A stretch of 64,000 nt of DNA. Source: Casuarius casuarius (taxonomy: Eukaryota; Chordata; Aves; Casuariiformes; Casuariidae). Of the stretch, positions 49,151 through 60,700 are shown piece after piece. Both the position numbers and the translations under genes were made by a program. The stretch's first letter is position 1. Every line of letters starts with the position of its first letter. Below the pieces are notes generated by a model. The model ran no database searches and was not told the DNA's origin. It saw only the letters and a list, made by a program, of their open reading frames with translations. The stretch is from assembly GCA_003342895.1 (NCBI GenBank), contig PTFA01000050.1, forward strand, positions 4,817,723-4,881,722, in the 5' to 3' direction.

Positions 49151-50039
49151 GCTGTCCCAGCTTTCCTCTCCTAACTGATCCGTAACGTCAGAACAACAAA
49201 AGGGGACCCCTCCTCCTTCCTCTTCTATAATAAACGCTATGAGAAATCCTAGGGAATTCGGCACCGTTTTGGGCTATGAACTTTAGCATCTGTGTGCCAG
49301 AAATAATAGGNGAGGGCAGTGGAGATGGCGTTCTACCTTCTCTGTGCAAAATATTTTCTTTCCCTTTCCATCTCCTAACGGAAGATGGTGAGCATTTCAA
49401 GACTACTTGCATCTTGTCATCATACCTNAAGTATCTTGTGTTGTTTGTTTTTAATTTGCAGAAAAGAAAACACCTTGGTTTGGATGTGTCTGTATCTTGT
49501 ACTGTTTTACTGGGTTTTATTTTATCTTTTTTCCATGCCTCCAGTGACAGATGTTTCAGATGCTGCTAGACTCTCCAATTCCCCTGCTTTGTCTGCATTT
49601 AAGTCTGCTGTGGAAACAGTTAACTGAAGTGAAAAACGCCGGAAGACTAAGCAGCAATGTGTTGCCAGTGAACAGAATAGCCTGCTACTTGCTTAATTAG
49701 TTATGTTAAACAACCTGAGTTTTGGCACTGTTAACAAATTCATTTAATCATAGTAAATAATGAGGATTATAATTGAAACGATGACCTTTGTCTCCTGCAG
49801 AGATACGAAGCTGTGCCAGGTTTGCTTCGTACCTGCTAAATCAGTGCTGATCAATGCCTGGCAATGGCCGGGCATGGTAATGTGTTCAGGCTTCTTCAAA
49901 ACTCGAGGGACGGGAAGCTGGCTCAGACGTGCTTTGAGGCTCTGAGGGCGAGTGAACGTTATATGCTACAGAAAAAGGTGGAAACTGATTGCAGCTGAAA
50001 GTAGGAGAGCGGCGGTATGTGTTGCTCCAGGAAAATGCG

Positions 50040-50210
50040 TAGTAGCTAGTGAAGGCAGCAAATCCAGTTACTAAGTAGCGTGCCGCGGGAGCCCACGGCG
50101 AGGGCAGGAGCAGAGGGGCGCCCGTGGGACTGCATTCCAGTGCCCCCCTTCGGCAACTCGGTTGGAAAGTCACGGCTGGGAGAGGAGACCTTTCCACGCT
50201 GCCGTGGGAG
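50040..50210. other. Short GC-rich block
   Basis: About 170 bases of GC-rich sequence (GTGCCGCGGGAGCCCACGGCGAGGG near 50080) with AT-rich flanks. No motif decides its role. Confidence 0.35.
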
Positions 50211-50759
50211 ACAGGCTCTTCCCCTTGCTGTTGTATAAGTGCCTGAGTTTAGGATATCAGTTAATGTAAATCAATGAAGTTAAAAAGATACTGCCACGTG
50301 GCCGAGCTATTCTAGAGCAGTAAGGGCTTCATATTTTGTGCTTTTTCTTCTAAAAGGTCAGAGATTGCCTCCTGGAGTAAAGATGCCTGGTCAAGTAATT
50401 CATTTCCTGTTTAAAGATACAGTTATACTTATTTACACGTGTTCACATGTAGCATTATAATGTACAGTCAAAACATGGAAACATTGGCTTACTGGGGACC
50501 AAAATGTGTTTCTAAGTGGTTTGCGTGAAAATATATACTGTTCAAATATATATTCTGGTGAGATAACTGATCAGAAAACTATGCCCTTAATTTATTTTCT
50601 CCCTCTGTTTTTAGTTTTTATGGCTCCAGCACACACGTAAGTAGCCCATACTCAGCAGGCAGTTGGTCACCATTGCCCACCTTCCCACCAAAGAGCTGAT
50701 ACAATTTCTGTCTAAATAAAGGTGCCAAGTGGGCGCATCTGTGGAGGAAGGAAAAAGCA

Positions 50760-50975
50760 AAAATGAGCTTGCTTAGGCAGCTGCTAATCGCAGGCTTCCC
50801 CAGTTCTGCGTTGTGGGATCGAGCAGGGCGCTGCCAAGCTCTGCTTGCGTCGGAGCGCCGCGCTGAAGGGCTGCGTGTAGCCCGGCCTGCCCGGGGGGCA
50901 TGGGGGACGCAGCCGCCAAGGAGGGAGCGCAGCAGCAGGCTGCCTGGAGCGGAGTCGCCTCTGCTACTTCTTGGT
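50760..50975. other. CpG-rich block
   Basis: About 215 bases, with CGTCGGAGCGCCGCGCTGAAGG near 50849. Overlapping 90- to 108-codon frames on both strands are not recognisable. It could be a small CpG island. Confidence 0.4.
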
Positions 50976-52689
50976 CTTCAAATGAAGACCCTAAACTGGA
51001 AGCTAGCTCCTGCCATTGGGGGAGCAGCATTACCTCTACTAGGAGAATTAGCCATTTTGAATCTTCTGCTTTAGTAACAAGCAATATGAATCTTTCCATC
51101 TCTGCTATAATTCATTTGGAGAAATTATTTTCCTGTAACAGAAGCTGGACCACCAAGCCCATACTTAAATAAGTCATTCTAAACACTGTATATTTTCCCT
51201 TCTTAAACCACTGAGATGTGGACTTCAGTAGACATCAGTGGCTAAAGAGCTATGCCGTGAGAGATGCGAACGATAGGAGCAGCTACTGTGCAGCTCAGTT
51301 TCACAATTGCTTGGTTTAATTCAGAGCTCCTTTCACATTTCCCAATTATTAATATAATTAACAGCATTTAAAGAAACTGGTGACCTTGGCAGAATCTGCA
51401 TAGTATGTGCTGGATCCAGGGTAGGTGTTTTGGGAAAGCAATGGAAAGCCAAGCAAGAATTGATGAGTCTGTCTATGAAAAAGGCTTTGCGATAAAGATG
51501 TTACAAAAGATTTCATGGCAGCTGCATATGGGGGCATGCCGGAGCTGCTTCTAGATTAGCTAAGTGCCTAAGGCAGAAATACGTTTGCTTGCAGAAACTG
51601 AACATTGGAGAATGACGCTATAGGTTATCCCTTAGCAATCTGTAATGCACTAGAAATGAGTGTGTCAAACCTGACTTGTAATGTATATACTGCATTACCT
51701 GCAATATCTCTTTGGATGTACTTGGTCTTGTCTGCAACAAGAATAAACTTTTTGACGAGTATAATGAAAGCCTGTAAACAAGGAAAGACTTAAGAGTTCA
51801 TGTTGTGCAGGAAATACAGCTATGAAAAATAAGTACCTGTTTCTGCCTCATGAGATTTGATAGCTTAAGATGCAGTGAGCAATCAGGTGTCATTTGAATT
51901 GGTACCTGAACACATTACTGCTAAGAAGCAGGATGTGAGAAGTGATCTAGACCAGTGGCAGAAGTCAGTGGGAGTCATTATGCGTGTTAAGTCTGAGCAG
52001 AGGAGCGCCAGTTTTAGCCCGTGACCCCACTGTGCTAGGTTCTGTGTAAGTGCAAAATCTAAAGGCAGTTTCTGCCAAAAAGATCACTATGTTGTGAAAT
52101 AGAAAACAAATCTAGTTCATATTTGTAATGCAATATTGACTGCTGTTACGATTTATTTAACATTTCCACTGTGACCATAAACAGATTGAGCCCCGTTTTC
52201 CCCTGTGGTGGTAATTCTGTCCCCGGGACCTCCTGGTCTGCAAGGCAAGTGAACAAGGCAGGGCAGACTGCAGAAAAAAAACAGTGCAACTTGTGGAAAA
52301 GGATGTCTGTGGGTATGTTTTTAAGGAAGGTTTGGGCTGGATTCTGCACCCTTAATTCAAGTGAGCTTGTTGGTACAGACCAGCTGGTGAAAGGTGGTGT
52401 GAAACTGCAGTTTCCTGTCAGTCACCGAAGGAAGGGAGAAGGTTGACCCTTACTCCGCACCTGCTAGCGGTGGTTGGCAACGTGAGCGGAATCAGGCGTG
52501 AGATTTGGACCAATTCTTGCCAGTGGAAGCTGTAAGTAGATCATTAGAAAATTACTTAAAGGGAAAGTAATGAGTCTAAAACCCTATTATTGCTATTCCT
52601 GTGAAATCCTGTAGTTCCCCCAGACAGGATACCAAGTTAGAAAACCACAGAATTCAGGCTATCTATAAACAATTAGAATAAATCAAATA

Positions 52690-52860
52690 GATTCTCCTTT
52701 GGGGTTGTTTTAGATTACTATACAATTAACTAATGTGCTTTCCTGAAACCAGTTTTGTATTGTCCTAATGGCTTTGGCTACAAAATGAGATCCCCAGCTA
52801 AATGATTGCATAACCACAAGGAGCGTTAATGATCTTTTAGGAAGTGCTGTGTCACCTTAG
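52690..52860. promoter_or_regulatory. Candidate conserved noncoding element
   Basis: This unique, low-CpG text includes TACAATTAACTAATGTGC, a RUNX-type AACCACA at about 52812, and GCGTTAATGATC. The impression is from texture only. Confidence 0.2.
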
Positions 52861-53510
52861 ACTGAAAAATGTCCCTACTTTACTATCTAGCACACAGTAA
52901 CGCCAGTGTAGTGTAATATATTACTGAAATGTTAATCAGTGAAAGTTTATCTATAGTATTAAATGTTCATATTGCATAAAAGTCATTATAACGAAATTCC
53001 ACATACAGAAATTCATTTCAGTATTGTCAAGGCTACATGACAGCTTCAGTAACGTTTTTTTTAATTTCTTTTTAATAACCTAGTTCAGCAGTCTACTAAG
53101 AAAGCATTTAAGTCCCATAGAGGTGCATGCTGAAGCTCCATAAATGTGATGTATATCAGCTGAGGATCTGTCCCAGTGGGACTTGAGATATAGTTATATG
53201 CTTTGCTGAATTGAGACCACAGAGAATTACATTCATCTGATTAAGGTGGTTAAGAGTACATAAGATATTTTAAGAGGGTTTAAATAGTGATGGTGTTGGT
53301 GGTGGTTGTTCTTAATAATTTAGGAAAAAAAGAGAAGAGTGCATATGTGCAGAAACAGACTTTAGCCTTTGGAGATAAAAACCTTTTAATTATTAATTTT
53401 TACTAATGATCTCAAATGTCTCTCATAATAAATCTTTTCTCCCCACTTTCCAATTCAATGGTCTATAAAGCAATTACAATTCAGAATCATCAGTTCATTT
53501 AATAGACCGT

Positions 53511-53581
53511 AGCATGTTGTTGGTTTTTGTTCACACTGGACAGTGTATTTTTAATTATGCAGCACATTATTGGTTTTTGTT
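53511..53581 (+). repeat. Two 21-base direct repeats, 50-base period
   Basis: AGCATGTTG plus TTGGTTTTTGTT at 53511 and AGCACATTA plus TTGGTTTTTGTT at 53561 agree at 18 of 21 positions, with a period of 50. The reverse complement of the shared half reads AACAAAAACCAA, which is loosely forkhead-like. It lies in AT-rich unique DNA (53390-53620) that also resembles a conserved noncoding element. Confidence 0.5.
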
Positions 53582-55129
53582 ATTTATAATGTGTAAGCTA
53601 GAGGTCACCAAATGTGCAGTCCACTTGACTGTAATGTGATTATTTGTTTAAATATAGCCGTCCTGCTTTGTTTTCTTCACTAAAATTGGATCCCAACAGC
53701 AGCGCATTTACAAATTTTCTATTGCTGAGTAGTTTCATATGGCAGATGATAATATGGGAGCTGTTTGAGAAAAAGTTCTTTTTACCATTTTTTGTTTTAC
53801 AGTTTACAACAGCAAAAATATTTCTTTTCATGAATTCATCGGGATTTGCAAGTATGTCTTGTTAGATCTTAGTATCCCTATGGGATGTGAGAAGTGCAAA
53901 GCCATTTGTGGGACTGTCAGCACAGAGGTGTTCCTGCTGGCTTTTGGATTTGGGGTGCCTGCTGGGCAGCTGTGCTGTCCCTNGGAGGAGCGACGGCTGC
54001 TGGCAGGCGCAGCCGCGGCTCCCGTGTGCCGTCCTNGCTCCGCGCGGTTCGGGAAGCTTTCAGCTAGGCTTGTCTGGAATCGCTGGGTGGGTTTGGTTAG
54101 CTTCGATGGACCTTGGAAAAGCTGTGCTTCAGTTTGAGCTGTTGTCGTTAGGAAGCAAGTCGTATTTTNTATGGAGGAGAGCTGCTGCAAGGTGCATGTT
54201 TACACGTGGAGGTTGCTTTAGGAGGGACTTGCGAGTGGTATTCGGCAGTCAAAGCAACAGGGAGCCTCCTTTTTGGACTCCAAGGAGATGTGTCTTAATA
54301 TTCCTGCTGATAAACCTTTTTATTCTCTGAACATCTTGGCAAAAACTGAGATTAATTGATTATTTTGGTCTAAAATAATTTAACTTTTAACAAAATCATG
54401 AAACCGTGAGAGAGTCTGGCAGTGGAAATAATGCCTTTACTCTTGCAGTCCTGTAAGAAATTGCCGACTATCCTTTGCCCAATATATTACTTTTCATGTC
54501 TATTGCAGCAAGGTGTCTGCATGGCTTATAGGGCGCTTGCCTGACCATGGTGGGATCGTTAGCTGGCTCTATACGTTGCCGTAGGCCATTCGGTGATCGT
54601 ATTACCGACAGCTGACGCCTCGGCTGCCTGCGTTCCCTCCCGGGATTAAAACGTGAAGTTTCTGAAAGGACGACGAGGCGTGAGATGCTGAAGGGAGTCT
54701 GAGAGGAGCATCAGCAGAAGTTTCAAGCTGACATAGTCCTGTTTTTAAAAACAGCCTAGCTTGCCGTGCTCCTGGTACGGATAAGTTTCCGGAGCCAGGT
54801 TCCTCCATACCTAAATCGTTCTTGACAAAGGGTTTAAAACTTCTGCATTTTGAATACACTTGTTGAAGTTTCTTCTTTTTCTTAGACCAAGTCTCTAGTT
54901 CTTTGAACAACTAATCCATATGAAATCTCATCAACTTTAGTAGGATTTATTTTTGTGTGTAATTAGTCATGTGAGTAAGCGTTGTGAAGAGCAAGGCCTG
55001 AAGTATCATGTGCAGCACAGCAATACCTTCTTTGGCTGAAAGGGGAACATTTAATTGCAGCTAGCAGAAATCTAATTTCTGAGGCACACCAGGCTTGCTG
55101 AGCTTGCTTTGAGTGAGACTGATAGGCTT

Positions 55130-55489
55130 GCTAATCCCCCCGTCCCTTCTGGGGACGAGTGTCCTCTCCGAGGCGCTCAGTTAGCTGGGAGTCTGGGAAC
55201 GGTGCGTTAGCCATGCCGCAGGCGCAGCCCCCTGCGGTGGCACAGAGTGGCTGTTTCCAGCCGCGTTCGTCAGCCCCCTCGCAGCACCCTGCAGCCGGAG
55301 CTGCTCGCGGCCGGCTCGGAGAGCCGCCAGCTCCTGCTGCGCAGCCCGCGGCCGGCTGGGCCCCGGCAGCATGGGGCTGGGGCTGCGCGGAGCCCCTCCG
55401 GCTCGGCTGCACCGCTCCTCACCCGCGGCAGTGCCCGGAGTCTGACACACGAGCGCGGAGTACAAAACTACTCATATCTGAAACGCAAG
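55130..55489 (+). promoter_or_regulatory. CpG-rich block ending at a strong splice donor: candidate first exon
   Basis: About 330 bases of CpG-dense sequence (GCTGCTCGCGGCCGGCTCGG near 55300, GCGCAGCCCGCGGCCGG near 55339) run into ACGCAAG followed by GTACGTGT. This gives an exon-intron boundary after 55489 with an AAG-GTACGT donor, which is nearly ideal for U1 pairing. Downstream turns AT-richer at once. Plus-strand frames open across the block exist, but only from GTG starts and with low-complexity Arg/Ala/Pro-rich translations, so an untranslated first exon is more likely than a coding one. The partner acceptor is unknown and may lie outside the window. Donor-like strings also occur by chance. 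Confidence 0.35.
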
Positions 55490-55854
55490 GTACGTGTTTT
55501 TAAGCGTGGAGGTGGTTATGACAGTGGATGTTATCTTTTGCTGTTACGGTCGATGACGTGACCCTTATGGCAATGGCTTAAGAGGAGCAGGAGACGATGA
55601 CCNGCACAGAGCTGCAGTGTTAAGGCCCAACGATTAACCGAGGTCAACAAATGCGTAAAATACCGTAGTTACGTAGTCCTTTCCCAAAATGCAGCTTTCT
55701 GCAACATAAACATATTTATTGAAAGTTGTGTGTACTTGATCTGACCAAGTTACGTAGTCATATAATGTGTTCTTAACTATTCATATTTAATTTTAAACAA
55801 GTAGGTTTTTAACTGCAAATACTTCGAATAGCATGGGGAAGCGCAGAGGTTTAT

Positions 55855-56270
55855 TGGGCAGCGTAGCTGGGCCTCCGCTGCTCGGGGTTTGGAAATGCCT
55901 TGGTCCTTAGTGTTTCCCAGCGTCCAGTCCCCGTCGCCCTGCGATTGCCCGAGAAGCGTCCGGCTGCCGTGCCGCGTGCCTCGCCGGGCCCGGGGCTGGC
56001 CTGGAGCGGCGCAGAGCAGCACACTAATACTGGGACTTAGGGGAGACGCCTTCTGCCGACGTACGGCAAAGGCCGGCTGTTCGGAGACGTTGGCGGGACG
56101 GTGTGCGGGCGCCCAAGAGGCAGCCCGGGGCCGGCTGGGCGCTGGGGAGGCGATGCCGAAGGTCAGGTGCGAGGAAGGCTTTTCTGCACCGCTCCGGTGC
56201 TCCTCTGGCCGTGCCGCTGCTGTGTCCGTACACGGCCGTAAGGGAAGCGGTGCAGGCGTTGTATAGTACA
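55855..56270. other. CpG-rich block
   Basis: About 415 bases are dense in CpG (GTGCCGCGTGCCTCGCCGGGCCCGG near 55968, GGCCGGCTGGGCGCTGGG near 56130). A 165-codon minus frame and a 125-codon plus frame cross it; both look compositional. It lies about 0.4 kb past the candidate first exon and may belong to the same GC-rich domain. Confidence 0.45.
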
Positions 56271-56829
56271 GCACTTAAAACTTTATCACCAAAATGATAA
56301 AACCAGGCTAGAAGCCTGCTGTTAAACCTCAATGTCACTTTTAAACCTTTCAGCTGGGGTCAAAACCTCAGGATGATTCAATACAATTTAAAAAGAAAAG
56401 ACGTTGCCCAAGTGTTTTTTTGTTTTTGTTTTTTTTAAAGCATCAAAAGCTTTTCCTCAGTGAGGCTGAAAATGGGGGCAGGGTCACACGCTTTCCATGC
56501 CGCAATCTGCTGCGGCTGTGTGAATTGCCAAAACAGGAATTTTACACTCAGGAGGTGCAAGGGGGGGGAACACTTTTAAAATACAAGCAGTCAGCTCTGA
56601 ATGTGAGAGAAAGCTAACCAGCTTATGACCATATAAAGCTACACAGAGCAGGATCTTCACTTTGACCTAATGATGCTCTTGTTCAAGGAAATAAAGTTGG
56701 CAACACCCTAAGTTCTGTCCCGCTCCCACCTTGGTGGAAAGCGCTGTTGGGATCCAGGCAGTAGATACAAGCAATATAGCAACTGATGACTCGTAAAAGC
56801 ATTAGCTTGGCAGGTGAGCGATGCTGTTT

Positions 56830-57010
56830 TGCATTGGCCTCAATAGCCGCAGAGCGGTGGTGAGGCAGGTCTTGGCCGTGCTGCGGCACTCCTCGCGCGC
56901 GGGCGCCAAGCGCTGTCACCGTCGCTAAGGGAGCGACTTCTGAGCGTGAGGCCGGGATATATAGGGGCAGGGAGGTGCATACACGCTGGGGCTCTCCACA
57001 CCAGCGCGTG
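56830..57010. other. GC-rich block with TATA-like word
   Basis: CpG-bearing text (CTCCTCGCGCGCGGGCGCC near 56890) is followed about 55 bases on by GGGATATATAGGGGC near 56955. A TATATA-type word just beside a GC-rich stretch could be a core promoter for plus-strand transcription. No initiator or exon can be pointed to, so this stays weak. Confidence 0.25.
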
Positions 57011-57525
57011 TCCACGGAAGCGCTGCTGATAACAGGGACTTCTGTCCTTCCTCCAGCTCCCATCCTGACGTTGGTATGATACTCACACGGTTCTCATGGC
57101 TGTTTTCAGGATGCTCTCGGTGTCCCTTCACTGACAGAGTAAGAGAGCTACGGGCCCCTATCTGCAGTCCAAGGAAGTCGATGCAGACCAGACCTAACCT
57201 TCCCATTACTTCTAAGCTTGGAAAATAATGAGTGAAAAATGTAGAAGAATCTTTTCTAACTTTTTAATAACAGCATATAAAGTCTAAAAAAGAACAAGTC
57301 ATATTTCTAGCCTTTCATCTGTAAGTATCCCTTAAATCTGGAGAAGAATTATTTGGGGCCAACAGAAAATACCTGTTTTAAAGAAGTATTGTTTTAATTC
57401 CTTAATAAGAAAAATTGTTGGGCTTTATAAGACCCAACGCCCTGTTCTTCTGGGGAGTCCTAAGCACTGAAGCCAGCTGAAAGAAATTGTATGGAAAAGG
57501 GTTTCATGTAGTTCAGACCTAGGTT

Positions 57526-57759
57526 CTAATGTAGTAAGGTTAGTTTTTCACATGGGGCTATGATGGAGAACATGAGATGAACAGCTTCTACTGCTGCAAA
57601 CACCACCATGCAGTAAATCACCAGGCTGGTCACCCCCTGCTGCCTTAGGATAGTTTTAAAGTGCATGTCGCACTTTTGTTTTAAAAGGCCTGGATTTGGT
57701 TTGTGTTGTAAATATTCATAGATTGTACTTTTCCAGGCCCTCAATATTACTTCTGGTCA
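57526..57759 (-). pseudogene. Protein-like short frame with one membrane-type segment, family unknown
   Basis: The minus-strand frame is open for about 76 codons from just after a TGA to a TAG, without an internal ATG near its start. Its translation reads like real protein: a basic part (AWKSTIYEYLQHKPNPGLLK), a single Cys-containing turn, then a 22-residue hydrophobic run (TSLVIYCMVVFAAVEAVHLM and onward) ending in a short tail. The lack of an upstream start and an AG just before the open part would fit a terminal coding exon or a relic of one. The layout of a Cys, a polar stretch and a final membrane helix loosely recalls the C-terminus of small multi-pass membrane proteins. I cannot name a family, and chance is quite possible at this length. 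Confidence 0.25.
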
Positions 57760-60700
57760 GTGCAGTCTCCTATAGCTGCAAATGGAGTTAAAAGAACTAC
57801 TTTGAGTTTTGGATTTTGTGTTTTGTGGTAGATTTTTTTCAAGGCAGGTTGTAAGGATATACTTGATAGTTCTCGTGATTAAGTATCAGAGGACAGCTTA
57901 CTCAGTAATTTGTTACTGTGGCCTTGATGGAGCAGAGAAGGAAACAGAAATTGGCTTGGAAAAAGTGGGATAAAATTAAGAATGAGATTAAACAAACTGA
58001 GCTAGAGTGGGTGAGGACAGATGAATGTACAGGTGACAGATGATGTAGTTGTCAAATGAAGCAAAGTGACAGCGCAGGAGAAAACACACTGCAAAGGTCA
58101 ATTACCCACAAACAGGACAAAACAATTTCTGGAGAAGGTGAAATGAGAAGTGGAAGGTGCGTTGTGGAGGTTCTCAACCGTAAGCCCTGTCTTGCCTTCC
58201 CCCACTCTCATCTGCTAGGTACTGCTTTATTGATGGTCTGTATTTTCTCAGAGCTTTCTGCAATGTGGTTACTGTTGTATGCTGTCATTTAAAATAAGTA
58301 TAGGTACAAATGCAACACTTAGTTTCAGGTACTTCTCATTACCAGTTTCTAAAACTTGTTTTCCTCTTCAAAATTGTTTTGTTCCTGAATAAAGTCCCGT
58401 AAAATACTGTAAAGAGCTTGTTAAGAAGGAGTCCTCTTCTTCCAGGACAGGACTGCGTTTAGCGGATCAGGCTCGGGGAGAGCAGTGACAGCCGTGGGAA
58501 ACTCCCGCCCCATTACAGCTCTTCCCTTTAAGCCTGATGGAACAGAGCAATTGGGCATGAAGCTATAGCCATTATTTTGCTATAACGTGGCTGGCATTTC
58601 AATCCAGCAGAGCAATTCCTGATCTGATCACTCAAAATGGATCTCCAGCAAAGCCAGGAGACCTCTCTGACGTTCTGCGTGCTTGATCTTTCTCTAAACC
58701 AAAGTGAATGACTTGGATTCGATTGAAGTCTAAAATGTTCTGGCCAGCCTTTATTTCATTTCAAGCAGTATTTCATGTATTTCAAACCCTAGTTTAGATG
58801 TCTAGAAAGGATCTGACTGGTGAGCTCAGGGACTCTTCAGACCTAATAGGACTAAGATTAATCAGCTATAACTAACTGTTTGAAGAGAATGAGTTGTTAA
58901 ATTGTTCTATCATATCATGTTCAGTAGAAGTTATTATTCTGAGCATAGTAGAAGTATGTAGATACTATGGCAAAGTTTTCCAAAGCTATAAAATCAGAGC
59001 AAAGGACCAACTTAAAACTAAAATATATATGCATTAAAAAAAGACACCTGACACGAGGTGAATGTGAAAATAGAAAGGCTGTCTGATCTGAGATAAACTT
59101 AATGGAAAGCCATTTTTGAACAATGAATACACAGTCATTTGAATGTTATGGCCAAATAAAGGTTTTTAGCTATGCGAAAGTATTACCAAGTCTGATACTT
59201 TAACAGGTATAGAAAATTAGAAGGCAAAGGAGGTCAGAAAACATGACTGGAGTTTCAGAGGAATATTTTCGAATGTGCTATTTGTAAGGATGAAATGTGA
59301 TTTTGAGTCGTATAAAAATCTAGTAAGTATGTTCAGCAACTCCAATGTATGTTCAATGGCAGAATCATGCGTCTGTGTGACGGATCGTTCTCAAACTTGA
59401 AGCTGCTGCCTACCTTCTCAGATGCTATACGCATCCTCTGGCTTCAGCTGCTGTGTCTTTCTGTCTAAAAATCACCTGTCCCCAAGTCTCCTAGCATAGT
59501 CTTATTGAGGTCAGGGGGATTTACTCAGTGAGAGAGATCTTCATCTTGTCTGAATCCTGCCTGTGTTTACTATTGCCCTGGGTGTACTGAACAGTATGTA
59601 ATGATGTCCTTGAGGCTATGCACGAGGATGCTGACTGCAAAGTAAAAGCTGTCTGAGAAGTCGTAGAGCATAAGCAATGGGAAGATGTAATTGAGGTTGC
59701 CTTATGAGTGAACTGATCTACCTGTCAGCTGCAAGCCATGCAAATCTTTCCCAGTGGCATCATTTCTGTACTTGATATTGAAATGAGCACTACAAATCTA
59801 GTAAGATGCAGTTGTCTGTAATTTTTGAAAGTTTAAGTCTGCCAGGTTCTGCTTTCCAACATCCAGACAACAATCTCTATGGGGTGGGCTTAGTCTGTAC
59901 TGATACCTACCAGAAAAGCTACAGAGCTGTAAATTCTTGTGTGAATCCTGAATGCTAGAGCTCCTCTGTCAGAATATTACCACTGTATCAATTTTTTTTT
60001 CTTTTTACCTTTGAGCTTTGCTCAGTCTAGTTTTAGATGCTGTTCACTTAAAATATCTTGGATGCTAAAAGCAAGTTGTTTGGTTTATATTCTCTCCTTG
60101 TTCATCATCACCAGCACTCACACTGGTTTGGTAAAGCACGTTAAGCTTATTGACAGTATTCTTTTTCACTGTGCTTGACATGTCTAATGATAAATGCTTC
60201 TTCACTCTCTCTAGATTAAATAGATTCATGGTCTTTGTTACTTCTCGTACATACTAAGAGAATAAGTAAGTAGGTGACAAACAATAAAGGCCAGCGAATG
60301 AGGAAGCTGAGATGATTTGTCAAACTGTTCTAAATTGTAACCTTTCAGGTATTGTGAACTTAAGGAAAGGATAATAGAAAAATGATGTCCTGTACAACTG
60401 CTTTCTCCTGTTTTGAAATCTTTCCAGACCTAGAAGGGACTTTATTTTCAAAACCAAGTATGATTTGTGCTGTGTGATTCCAGAGGTCACTATCTGGCAT
60501 TCTTTAATAGCAAAATTTTCCATTGACCTCAAAGAGAGCTTTGTAGGAGAAAGGACTGTGGGATTCAGCTCACAGTGATTTCTGTTCCCTTTTAATAAGG
60601 AAAAGTCTTGGCTGGCTAACACTGTGCATTCTGCTGAAATACTGGTTCATCATTTACAGAGTAAATGTACTGTTTAATATTAAAGAAATGATTCAGTCTT

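Noticed and set aside
48028..49185. Many 60- to 143-codon frames on both strands
   Set aside because: They overlap in up to five frames at once over CpG-rich DNA, where stop codons are scarce, so none stands out.
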